NCBI GenBank assembly: GCA_029961685.1
Contig: JARWKL010000008.1
Location: 39,380,144 to 39,444,143, forward strand
Length of the DNA stretch: 64,000 bases
DNA from: Aristolochia californica
Lineage: Eukaryota > Streptophyta > Magnoliopsida > Piperales > Aristolochiaceae
Direction of reading: 5' to 3'
The notes under the pieces are model-generated. The model did no database searches. It saw only the letters and a list, made by a program, of their open reading frames with translations, and was not told where the DNA came from. The position numbers were made by a program, and so were the translations under genes. Position 1 is the stretch's first letter, and every line of letters starts with the position of its first letter. Shown piece by piece: positions 42,509-54,246 of the stretch.

Positions 42509-43258
42509 TCAGCCTTTAACTTGTCAAAGTCGTCATCGCTTTTGGGTGAAGGAGAGCAGAGACGTTCTCTACTGTAGAAATCCGATTGTTGAATAAAAAA
42601 AATTTGACCCCTGTTTGATTGATGAAGCAGAGATCTCAGTGGCCCTGAACGAGGAACCAAGATTGGCTCTAGATTGATCACAAATATTGGAGAGATACAT
42701 TAGGCCATAAAGCAAAATCGAGTCATCATCCTCACGAAATAAATAAAAAATAAAAAACGCAAATCTCTTTGTGTCCCTCGCTTACCATTTGGACACCTAC
42801 TTAGTAAGTCGTCATGGCTTTGGGTGAAGGAGAAAGGAGGAGACAGAAGAGAGTGTGTAACACAAGTCTCTACCACTGAAATCTGATTCGGATGAACCTC
42901 GGTTTTTCTTTAAAGAGAACTCTCAAAAAGCAAAATCGAGATAGACGAGTCTTTCCATCAACAAGTCTCGCCAGATTCTTTCTTATCATCATCGTCATGA
43001 AATAAATAAAAAATAAGTAAAAGCAAATCTCTTGTGTTTCTCTTGCTTACCATTTGGACACCTATTTGATGTATTCAATGCGTCCAGAATTAAAGAAGTT
43101 CAAGTCGTCATCCCTTTGGGTAAAGGAGGAAGGAGGAGACAGCAGAGTCTGCAACACGGCTGAACCTCGTTTTCTGAAACAGAACCTCCTCTGTACAAAC
43201 GATAAACAGATGAAAGGGGAGAATGAAGCAGCAGGGGAAGGGAGTTAGTGTCGAAGAG
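42509..43258 (+). promoter_or_regulatory. RLP-B upstream region with three RLP 5' cassettes
   Basis: Cassettes lie near 42520-42610, 42800-42910 and 43095-43258. The last is in the position of RLP-A's promoter, ending in the leader GCAGCAGGGGAAGGGAGTTA. Its TATA-like box is altered (ACAAACGATAAACAGATG). A CATGAAATAAATAAA block lies between cassettes. Confidence 0.6.
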
Positions 43259-45766
43259 ATGAGGGCGGCTTCAATTGTTGGGTTTCTCTTGCTGGGTATC
43301 TTATGCAAGGGGATCAGTTCTTCGCAAGTGGGTTGCTTCGATGTGGAGAGAGAGGCTCTTACCAAATTCAGAAGCAAGCTCATCGATCCATCCAATCTTC
43401 TTACCTCCTGGGATGACTCCCCAGATTGCTGCAAATGGGATGGTGTTACATGCGACAGTGAAACAGGGTACGTGATCCAACTTAGTCTTTTTCCCGGTGG
43501 ATGCAGTGGCCAGATCGATGCAGCGTTGCTGCAACTAAAACATCTCCGACACCTTGACTTGAGTTGGAACTCTTTCTATGGAGTTAAAATTCCGGATTTT
43601 TTTGGTTCCTTCATGGAGTTGAGGTATTTGGACTTGTCATCTGCAGGATTCAGCGGAAAATTTCCTTTCCATCTTGCAAATATTACCGCACTTGTGTCAA
43701 TTGACCTCCGTGGTAATGACTTGTATGGCGAAATTTCTTCAGAGTTTACAGCTTTGCCACACTTGGAGGAGTTCTATTTGTCTTTTAACGAAGACCTCAG
43801 AGTAAATTGCTCAAATCTATTCGGTGGTAGTTGGAAGAATATTAAGGTGATGGATCTAGCAGGGGTTCAACTATACGGAGAAATCCCAAAGTCTATTGGT
43901 AATATGACCACTCTTACTAGTCTTAAATTGGGAGTCGAGAGAGGGAATTGAACCATGAAGGGCTTTCTAAGCCAAATGGGAAACCTACACAACCTGGAAT
44001 TTTTGTCCTTAACCGGTTTTGAAGATTCGATTCTGTCCAAGCTTAATTGGTTATGCTCCTTAACAAATTTAACCAACCTATCCATCACGGACTGTAGATT
44101 TTCGGGACATGTTCCTACATGCTTAGGAGAACTCTCGTCTCTTCGCCATCTTACAATTAGAAATAGTATGCTCCAAGGTTTTGTACTTGAAAAGCATTTT
44201 CAAAATCTGAGCAAACTAATCTCCCTAGAACTGTCACTAAATTCCCTAGAGTTTCGTCTTCCTATAGATTGGGTTCCTCTGTTTCAACTTGGATACCTCG
44301 ATCTTGGATCTTGTCGTCTTGGTCCACAATTTCCTCTTTGGCTTCAAACTCAAAGACAACTCAAATACCTAGATCTCTCCCACACATCCGTGGATAGCAT
44401 ACCATCATGGCTTTGGAACATCACTTCTGAGCTTCAATATTTGAACCTCAGTATGAATAATATTTCAGGTTCACTTGCAAACATTACACTTGCCAATTAT
44501 ACAGATGTGTATATTGATCTGAGCCACAACAAGTTCACAGGTCTTATACCTTTTCTCACAAACTCCTTCACATTTTTTGATATCTCATACAATCAATTTT
44601 GTGGGGTCATTCCTTCTCAGTTTGGTAAGATGAAGGGATTAGAAATTCTTAATCTTTCCCATAACAATCTCACTGGAGGTGTGCCCCCAACCTTGGCTAA
44701 CTGTGGATCTCTCAAGGTGCATGATTTGAAGGCAAACTATTTATCTGGCAATATTTCATGGTCTTCCATTCAGTTTGTGAATATACAATGTTTGCACCTT
44801 GAGAAGAATAAATTATCGGGAGAGTTTCCTTCATTTTTGAAAAATTGTACTGATTTGCAAATTCTTGACCTTAGTGGGAACGAATTTAGTGGAAGCCTTC
44901 CACGTTGGATTAGAGTAAGGTTGTCTAGCCTTCGAATACTCCAACTGAGGTCCAACATGTTTATTGGAACTATCCCGGAACTATGGAATTTGGGTTATTT
45001 GCAAATCCTTGATGTGTCACATAATCGTCTGACAGGAGCCATTCCTAGAGGTATAACAAATTTAACAGCCATGAGAATCAATCTTATTACAAACAATACA
45101 CTTAACCATGGGGGCAACTATTACCAAGAAAATGCTGATGTGGCGTACAATGGGATTGTGTATGAATTCACTACCACTCTTTTTTTGGTTATTACTTTAG
45201 ATCTCTCAAGCAACAATTTGTCAGGAACAATCCCAGAAGAAGTGGGAAACCTTATTGGTTTGATTGCTTTGAACTTGTCGGGGAATCAATTTTTCGGGAA
45301 GATCCCAGAGAGCATTGGGAAGTTGCATCGATTAATAAATCTGGATTTGTCAAGAAACCATCTTTCTGGGTCGATTCCTCTAGCTATTGCTAGTTTGACA
45401 TTTTTGAATCATCTCAACCTTTCATACAACAATTTGTTTGGAATAATTCCATCTGGTAATCAACTTGATACTCTCAATGAAGAATCGATTTATGTGGGTA
45501 ATGAAGGTCTTTGTGGATATCCATTGAGAAAAGATTGTAAAAGTGATGGGAGAGATCAAATTCCGGCCCAACTTCTTGGTGATGAAGAATTTGAAGACAA
45601 ATTTGAAATGAGATGGATCTATGCTGGCATTGCTCCTGGATTTACATTTGGCTTGGTAAGTGTGTTTGGAATTTTACTATTCAAAAGGTCTTGGAGAATT
45701 ATATATTTTCGATTTGTAGATGGTTTGCAAGATTGGTTTTGTTGGAATATTGTCAGATGGGTCTGA
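43259..45766 (+). pseudogene. RLP-B: receptor-like protein with one premature stop
   Basis: From the ATG at 43259 the frame would run 835 codons to the stop at 45764-45766, broken only by TGA at 43949-43951 (codon 231). RLP-A has CGA there (RLP-A ...EGNRITKG; RLP-B ...ERGN, stop, TMKG). The signal peptide, the cap with an intact DCCKWDGVTC, LRRs, island, membrane span and tail (SWRIIYFRF) all match RLP-A. It lacks about 100 codons of LRR present in RLP-A between SSAGFSGKFPFHL and ITALVSIDL. Read as is, it gives a secreted 230-residue fragment. An ATG at 43955 could open a 603-residue piece with no signal peptide. It is either a recent pseudogene or a truncated secreted receptor. Confidence 0.9.
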
Positions 45767-45905
45767 AATGAGATGGACCTATGTTGGCATTGCTCTTTGC
45801 AGTTTGCTTTGTAAGTGTGTTTGGAAATTTACTATTCAAAAAGTTTTGGAGAATTATGTATTTTTGATTTTTAAATAGTTTGTAAGATTAATTTTGTTGG
45901 AAATA
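45762..45905 (+). pseudogene. Second transmembrane/tail cassette after RLP-B, broken
   Basis: GTCTGAAATGAGATGGACCT and TGGAAATTTACTATTCAAAAAG match the cassette after RLP-A, but deletions and stops interrupt it. Confidence 0.8.
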
Positions 45906-46119
45906 AATATAATATTGTCAAAGCTCAAAAATTGTTCATAGGATATGATATTTTTTTCTTTTCATTGTAACTCATCCTTTTTCAAATGCAAATGTCATTC
46001 AATAATATCTTTCTCATTATAATTTAGTCGGGTTTTTCAAAATACAGTGACATTTTTTTGTTTTTGGTATACAGTGACAAAATGTAATAATGTATGTCGT
46101 CTTTGGTATTGAAATAATA

Positions 46120-46835
46120 ACTGATAGTGGCTAGCCAATGCAACCAAAGACCAATTTGTTAGGTGCGAAAAGCTACCGCCTATAAGAGTGGACAAAACCA
46201 CTCTGACACCCACCCCGCCCATTCTTTACCGCCTCTCATACGATTCAAATGCGGGATGTGGCGTGCCCAACTCTGATAGCATGACAGCGGCTAGCCAATA
46301 GACCCAAAAGACCGATCTGTTAGGTGCAGAAAGCTACCGCCTATAAGAGTGGACGGAACCACCTTGACACCCACCCTGCCCATTCTCTACCGCCTCTCAC
46401 GGGATTCGAACGATGGATGTGGTGTGCCCAGCTCTGATACCATGACAACGGCTATTCAATACACCCAAAAGATCGATCTGTTAGGTGAGGAAAACTACCA
46501 CCTACAGACACCCACCCCGCCCATTCTTGACCGCCTCTCACAGGATTCGAATGCAGGACGTGGCGTGCCCAGCTCTGATACCATGACAGCGGCTAGCCAA
46601 TACAACCCAGCAGACCGATCTGTTAGGTGCGGAAACCTACCGCCTACAAGAGTGTACGGAACCACTCTGGCACCCACCCCGCCCATTCTCTACCGCCTCT
46701 CACGGGATTTGAACGTGGGACGTGGCATGCCCAGCTCTGATACCATAACAGCGGCTAGCCAATACAACCCAACAGATCGATCTGTTAGGTGAGGAAAGTT
46801 ACTGCCTACAAGAGTAGACGAAACCACTCTGACAA
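46120..46835 (-). repeat. About 161-bp tandem array, five units, with iMet-primer-like motif
   Basis: CTAGCC or its variant occurs at 46131, 46291, 46452, 46593 and 46755. The fourth step is about 20 bp short (141). Units share GACCGATCTGTTAGGTG, CACCCACCCTGCCC-type and CTCTGATACCATGACA. The array is inserted in the RLP-B 3' flank where copy A reads GAAATAATGACAATTATAAA without it. Related to 20283-20556. Confidence 0.85.
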
Positions 46836-49800
46836 TGACAACTATAAATATCGTTCTTCTTCTAATAGTAAAGAATTGAGCAACCCAAAAGTGAGTTTAT
46901 TTCCAATGGAGCCTAAGGGAAGAAGGTAAACCAAATAAAGTAAAGATACAACACCCAAGAGAGTGTATGGTGATATTCCATGGAAGAAAGATTGAACTTG
47001 TATAGTTAAAATATAGGTGATTATAAGACGAGATTGTGGCCACATAGTCCATGCCAGTCACGAAAATCAATAATTAGTTAAAAGAAAGATCTTGAATGCT
47101 CTATTATAAATCTGGATCAGACTAGCCAATTGCCTCATGAGATGTTATTAAATATTTTATTATAAAATCGGGATTAGCCTAACCGATTGACCCATGAGAT
47201 GTTGTTAAATATTTTATTATAATAAAAGGATTGGATAGGTCAATTGAATCTGGTTCGACCATGCCATGTACCTTGACCACGTCAAGTTTTTAGCGAAGCT
47301 TTGTAACTAAAACCTAAAATAATTAATTACATAATTAAATATAACACTACAAGAAAAAGAACTTTTGCTTTCTTCGATAGAAGTCACCATATCCAGCATA
47401 AATAATATTTCATTAGTAGAGAAGCTAAAAAATAAAAGAAAACTCTATCATCGAAAATTGATTTTTTGGTAGTAGAGTTATGACAAGTACATGGCAAGAA
47501 ATACTTTCTTTCGGTAGAATTACTTTTCAATTGAAATAATCTTTTTAGGAAAAGAAAGTCTTTTTGAAAAATATTGTTTTGACAAAAAATATTGTCCTCC
47601 AAAATAAAATTTGGGGGAACAATTTATGTCAAATTTTTAAATAAAAATAATTGAAACCATCATGTGGAATTTATTTTCGATTTGTTTAATCTTTTGTGAA
47701 AAATTGCATTCACTAAAAATACGATTAAAATATTATGTAACTATGTATTAAAAATGATATTAAATATTACAAACACAAGTTCCTGAAAACTTACAATTGA
47801 CACCTAGATAGTTCTGATTTTTTAATCCGATTTTTGAATAAAAAACAATTTGACCCCTACTTGGTTGATGAAGTTAAGATCTCAGTGGCCCTATGTCTAT
47901 GAATACCAGGGTTGGATACATCTCTTATATATGACAGTGGAAACATATTGTTTTCAATAGATAGAAGTTATGGTTACAGTGAAACTAAGAAGCTCTCCAT
48001 TTTTTTTTCGTGAGCTTGCAAATCGAATCGCCGCTCATTCAAGTTTGACTCGTTTACTTAAAAAAATCGAAACCGATCTCAAATATGATTCTAGATGGGA
48101 TTTATTTGAATCGAACTGAGTTGGCTTCAAGCGAAGATTGAGTTATTCGCGAACTGGTTCTGTTCGATACCACCCTAAAAACACATAATATGTCCAATTC
48201 TTTCTTATGAAAGAAAATAGATGACAAATGGACTGAAAACTACTACAATTCCCAATGAAAAACACTTGAACATAGTGTTCAGCCTCAAGGATCAAGAAAA
48301 CAATAAAACTACTCTCTTACATAGATTGAGTTTTTGACTTCTCTCAGTAACTATTATCAGATTATTCTTAAATGAGATGGATCTATAGTGGCATTGCTCT
48401 TCGATTTGCAGTTAGCTTCATAAGTGTGTTTGGAATTTTACTATTCAAAAGGTCTTGGAGAATTATGTATTTTTTATTTGTAGATGGTCTGCAAGATTGG
48501 TTTTGTTGGAAATAGACATAATATAGTCAAAACTTACAAAATTTTCAAGGGATATGGCTTTTTTTCTTTTCATTGTGACTCATCCTTTTTCAAATGCAAA
48601 TGTCATCCAATAATATCTCTCCCATAATAATTTAGAGGGCTTTTCGAAATACAGTGATATTCTTTTTATTTTTTTCTTTATTACAATATTAGTGAATTTT
48701 TCAAAAGACGAAAAGTTAATAATGTATGTCTTCTTTGGTATCGAAATAATGACAAATATAAATATTGTTCTTATTCTTATAGTAGAGAATTGAGCAAACC
48801 AAAAGTGAGTTTATTTCCAATGGAGCCTGAGACAAGAAGGAATACCAAGCAAAGTAAAGATACAACACCCAAGAGAGCGTATGGTGATATTCCATGGAAG
48901 AAATATCGAACCTGTATAGTTAAAATATAGGTGATTATAAGACAAGTCCATGGCCACATAGTACATGCTAGTCACGAAAATCAATAATCAGTTAAAAGGA
49001 AGATGTTGAATACTCTATTATAAATTTGGATTAGACTAACCAATTGGCCCATGAGATGTTTTTGAATGTTTTATTATAAAGTCAGAATTTAATAGGTCAA
49101 TTGAATTTGGTTCAACCATGCCATGTACCTTGACCAAGTCAGGTTTTTTGCAAAGGTTTGTAACTAAAACCTAAAATAATTAATTATATAATTAAATATA
49201 ATACTTCAATAAAAAGAGTTTTTGCTTTCTTCAATTGAAGTCACCTTATCTAGCATAAATAATATTTCATTGGTAGAGTAACTAAAAAAGAAAAGAAAAC
49301 TCTACCATCAAAAATTGATTTTCCGATAGTAGAGTTATGATAAGTACATGGTAAGAAATTCTTTCTTTTAGTAGAATTACTTTTCTATTGAATTAAGCTT
49401 TTTAGGAAAAGAAAGTCTTTTTCATAAATATTTTTTTGACAAAAAATATTGTCCACCAAAAAAATGTTGGTGGAAACAATTTCCATCGAATTTTTTTAAT
49501 AAAAATAATTGAAACTATAATGGTGGAATTTATTTTCCACCACAAAAATTTTATGATTTTGGTAAAGAAAAACGTTTCTACCAAAACTTTCTTTATACTA
49601 GAGAAATTATATGATATTCAAAATATTTTTTAAATTTATTTTTCCATAGAAATATAATTCCGCTATGAAAAATAATCTACGATGGTGGAATTCTAATTTG
49701 GATGAGAAAGTCTCTTTTGTGAATGGCAACATAGTTTTAAAGTCTAGATGATTATAATGACACTTTAGGTGGAAACCATGATAAGACCAGCTCATTCCCA

Positions 49801-50241
49801 TTAGTACTCTGCTTTCTTTTGAGTCTTTGATATTATTATTACTTCTTTTAGTTATTTTTACGAGTTGGGTGTCTCTAAATTTTTATTTTCTAGTGATGTA
49901 TAAAAGTGTATGTTATGAACTTCTAATGCACTTTTTTTTTTAATTTTAATAAAAAAAAGCTTTGTGAGATAAAATTCTCAAGGTCTACTCTAATTCAAAC
50001 AAAGATTTCTATAGTTATCGTATTCAAAATTGGTGTACATCGATTTTTATACAAATATGTTGGAAATAATGTGTTTTTAGGAATTTTAATTTTTAAAAAG
50101 TATGAGAGGATTGTCCTATAAAGTCCATTGAGATATCATAGGCTATAAATCTCCCATTTATCAATAATATGAATTGGATTTTTGGGTAATCGATACATAT
50201 CAAACTTTCGTGCCTACCCCAGTTTTACTCCTATTAAATTC
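46836..50241 (+). repeat. RLP 3' flank (copy B), two 1.9-kb units
   Basis: Repeats the landmarks of 14401-18239. CACTACAAGAAAAA, a canonical CACTA-transposon end, is at 47345-47358. The third transmembrane/tail cassette lies at about 48368-48520 with stops. The dispersed RLP-flank block ends it. There is no gene. Confidence 0.75.
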
Positions 50242-50673
50242 TTTGGGAAAATGGGCTCAGACCTACACGAGCAAGGAAGGTCCACATATCCAAGTGTATT
50301 GGAAGATGGACCCAAGCCCATAAGATATGGATCCACCACGATCACATGAGTTGGTGGGACCCACCATGATCACGCGAGATGGCATGATGAGTCCTACACA
50401 ATAAGAAGTCTTACAGAGCTAAAATTATTATGGAAGTTGGTCTCACAGATAAGTTTCAATTTAATGGTGTTTTAGTCATGTTAGTCTTCTATTTATATTG
50501 GGTTATTTAATTATGCTAGGACTTATCTTTAAGTGTTAGAGTTTGGGTGTAATTGGAACAACTGTAGTTTAATTGTAATTGGACTCTACTACCTTCCTCT
50601 ATTATAAATAGAGGTTCATGTACTCTTATTATAATAAGTCAATGAAGTATTTCTCTTTTAAATAAATTCAACA
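50242..50673. mobile_element. Solo LTR (copy B), fuller form
   Basis: Starts CTTTGGGAAAATGGGCTCAG, a mutated TGTTGGAAGATGGGCTC, and ends ATTCAACA before AATTTGATTTCG, the same site as copy A. It retains the first TGTTGG-type start and the segment up to the second (50296), which copy A has lost. Confidence 0.7.
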
Positions 50674-52228
50674 AATTTGATTTCGATTTGGAGTTTGATT
50701 GAGAGAGAGATTGAAAGAGAAAAAAATCTTACTTAGTATAGGAAGTCATATTTGAAACGTATTGCTAATGGTTGAGAGAGAAAGAGAGAGGAGAGAGTTT
50801 GAATGGTAGCAAGTCCAGTAGTTCCGTAGAGAGAGAAGGAAAGAGAGATAAAGTTTGATTGATTGACTGGTAGGTAAGCTTAGTCCGTTCTTTTATATTA
50901 AGGTCCAAATGAATGTGAGCCAACATTCTTTATTTCTTTTTTAGTGTAGGAGCACTATAAAAGTAATGTTAATGGCTTAAATTGACTATTAGATTATGAA
51001 TAAAACACCATGTGCTTGCATTTCTCAAGTCATTCCCATTATTCTTTAATTCATTGATACATGATAATTTTTCCTCTTTTTTAAAAGACGTGATAATCTT
51101 TGTCTAGTGATTTTCTCCCAAGATAATTGGGCCTTCATATTATTAGTCCTAAAACTGGTTTTCCTTTATTCAGGTAATAACACCTCTAAATAGTTTTCTT
51201 TTAGGAAAACATTACAATTAACTACAGGATTATGTTAAGAATGTTAGGAACTAGATGCCTTAATTCCAAACTAATGAGAGTAACAATAATAAACGCGGAA
51301 GACGGAAAAACAAAGACAAGAATAAAACAACAAGATTTATACAGGTTTGCCTTAAGGTGATACTATGTCCTATCTTCCGCCGTTGCAGTAATCCACTATG
51401 AAGATGAAATAGTTTACAAAGAGAAATCACGGACACTTATAGGTGTTTCTCTCTAATCACTTTGGCTGCAACTCGGGATGCTCCTCGGATGATGATCATA
51501 ACACCCTAATAGCGACGCCCTCCATTATAAAGAGAAAACTAGGGCAACCATTTTACAAGAGTGAAATTCCCAAACTACCCTCAGTGAAATTCCCACAACC
51601 TCCTTTAACATTTTATTTTTCACTTTGTTCGAAAAATATCCTTGTTTGAACAATCCCTATGTTCAAAAAGTCTTATTTCTTGTTATATTTTATTGTATGT
51701 GCTTTGGTAGAGTAGACTCTCTATTTGAATAATGGTGTTGTTGAGGATTTTTATTTGTATTTTTTGTTGTATTAAATTGTTTTTAATGCATATTATTAGT
51801 TTATAATTTATTTATTATCATCAAAACCATGAGAATGAAGATATTGAGACTAATATGTTCATCAATTATTCAATCTTTATACATGAACTATTTATTTGTG
51901 TGTGAAACAAGTTGATATTCTCAAAGCTAGTGGTCCATAGTCTATAAGAAAATAATCAAGGTTGTCTTCTCCATGTCAATTTGCACTAACCTCATTAGTA
52001 TTTATGAGGATTGCATATGGTGTGTCATTGTCTAAAGAAAATAATGGAACTGATAGGAAAAGTGAAGGTGAGGGGTCTAAGGGTAGGAATGAGTACTTGT
52101 CTTAAAGATCGTTGTAAGGTTGGACCACAACATATGTATGGATAACATGTAATGGTCAAACTAAGAAGAGGGTAAATGGTCATGTTTATTGAAAATTATT
52201 GAATATTTGTAATCGTTGTCAATTTGAA
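50674..52228 (+). repeat. Distal RLP 3' flank (copy B)
   Basis: Near-identical to 18616-20215, including the LTR-like block at about 51247-51760. A small extra segment (AGGAATGAGTACTTGTC) is at 52086. Homology stops near 52228. Confidence 0.7.
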
Positions 52229-52443
52229 GTAGAGAGAGAAGGAAAGAGAGCTAAAGTTCTGATTGATCACAATATTGGAGAGAGACATTTGGCCATAAAG
52301 CAAAATCGAGATACACGAGGCTTTCTTGTCATCATCGTCATGAAATAAATAAAAAAACGCAAATCTCATCGATTTGAATCAGATCCCCTCGCAGCTCACT
52401 GAGACGAGACCCGGGAAACCTTCGCTGCGCTTTAGGAGTGTGC
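52229..52443 (+). repeat. RLP upstream block joined to RLP-C
   Basis: GGAGAGAGACATTTGGCC, TCATCATCGTCATGAAATAA and CAAATCTCATCGATTTGAATC match 42690-42770 and 26950-27090. It runs straight into the middle of an RLP gene at 52444, which implies a deletion of the promoter and the first 377 codons. Confidence 0.7.
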
Positions 52444-54117
52444 AGTAGATTTCCTGGACCCCTTCCTGCATGCTTGGGAGAACTCTCACCTCTGGAAGTG
52501 ATTAAAATTGTAAATAGTATGTTGGAAGGAGTTGTACTTGAAAATCATTTCCAAAATCTAAGAAACTTAATCCTCCTAGACCTATCGCAAAATTCATTAG
52601 AGTTTCATCTTCCTATAGATTGGCTTCCTCCATTTCAAGTTCGACAATTCTACCTTCAATCTTGTCATCTTGGCCCACAATTTCCTCTATGGCTTCAAAC
52701 TCAAAAAAACATGGTTTACCTAGATCTCTCCCAAACATCTGTGGATAGCATACCATTGTGGTTTTGGAACATCACTTCTGAGCTTCAATATTTGAACCTC
52801 AGTATGAATAATATTTCAGGTTCACTTCGAAACATTACACTTGCCAACTATACAGAAGATGTGTATATTGATCTGAGCTACAACAAGTTCACAGGTCTTG
52901 TACCTTTTCTCACTAGCTCTTTCACATTTTTTGATATCTCATACAATGAATTCTCTGGGGTCATTCCTCCTCTATTTGGTAAGATGAAAAGCTTACAAAT
53001 TCTTAATCTTTCCCATAACAATCTCACCGGAAGCGTGCCCCCAACTTTGGCTAATTGTGGATCTCTTAAGGTGCTTGATTTGAAGGCAAACCATTTATCT
53101 GGCAATATTACATGGTCTTCCGTTCAATTTGTGAATATAAAAAACTTGCACTTTGAGAAGAATAAGTTATCGGGAGAATTTCCTTCATTTTTGAAAAATT
53201 GTACTGATTTGCAAATTCTTGACCTTAGTGGGAATGAATTTAGTGGAAGCTTGCCGAGATGAATTGGAGTAAGGTTGTCTAACCTTCGAATACTCCAACT
53301 AAGGTCCAACATGTTTAGTGGAACTATCCCGGAACTAAGGAATTTGGGTTATTTGCAAGTCCTTGATGTGTCACATAATCGTCTGACAGGAGCCATTCCT
53401 AGAGGTATAACAAATTTAGCAGCCATGAGAACCAATCATGTTACAAATAATACACTTGGCTATGAGAGCAACTATTACAAAGAAAATGTTGATGTGTCGT
53501 ACAATGGGTTTGTGTATGAATTCACTAGCACTCTTTCATTGGTTATTGCTTTAGATATCTCAAACAACAATTTGTCAGGAACAATCCCAGAAGAAGTTGG
53601 AAACCTTATTGGTTTGATTGCTTTGAACTTGTCGGGGAATCAATTTTTCGGGAAGATCCCACAGAGCATTGGGAAGCTGTATCAATTACAAAATCTGGAT
53701 TTGTCAAGAAACCATCTTTCTGGATCGATTCCTCCAGCTATTGTTAGTCTGACATTTTTGAGTCATCTCAACCTTTCATACAATAATTTGTCTGGAATAA
53801 TTCCAAGGGGTAATCAACTTGATACCCTTGATGAATCGAATTATATGGGTAATGAAGATCTTTGTGGACAACCATTGAGAAAAGAATGTAAAAGTGATGG
53901 GAGGGATCAAATTCCGGTCCAACCTCTTGGTGATGAAGAGTTTGAAGATGAGTCTGAAATGAGATGGATCTATGCTGGCATTGCTCCTGGATTTGCATTT
54001 GGCTTGGTAAGTGTGTTTGGAATTTTACTATTCAAAAGGTCTTGGAGAATTATATATTTTCGATTTGTAGATGGTTTGCAAGATTGGTTTTGTTGGAATA
54101 TTGTGAGACGGGTCTAA
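52444..54117 (+). pseudogene. RLP-C: 5'-deleted receptor-like protein with one stop
   Basis: Homology begins at SRFPGPLPACLGELSP, matching RLP-A codon 378 onward, and continues in one frame to 54117. TGA at 53260-53262 replaces the TGG of RLP-A (LPRW then IGVRL). LRRs, island, membrane span and tail are otherwise intact and closer to RLP-A than to RLP-B (for example LDESNYMGNEDLCG and SEMRWIYAG). There is no signal peptide or cap. A functional receptor is not possible. Confidence 0.9.
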
Positions 54118-54246
54118 TATGAGATGGATCTATGTTGGCATTGCTCTTGGATTTGCAATTAACTTCGTAAGTGTGTTTGGAATTTTACTATTCAAAAGGT
54201 CTTGGAGAATTATGTATTTTCGATTTGTAAATGGTGTGTACGTTTA
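54114..54246 (+). pseudogene. Second transmembrane/tail cassette after RLP-C, open
   Basis: The frame from TCTAATATGAGATGG stays open through IYVGIALGFAI, FGILLFKRSW and MYFRFVNGVYV to TAG at 54244-54246. As after RLP-A it overlaps the stop of the receptor frame. Confidence 0.8.

Noticed and set aside
43955..45766. A separate 603-residue gene starting at 43955
   Set aside because: It is in the same frame as the upstream RLP-B part, has no signal peptide, and begins just after a point nonsense change. It is the tail of one pseudogene.
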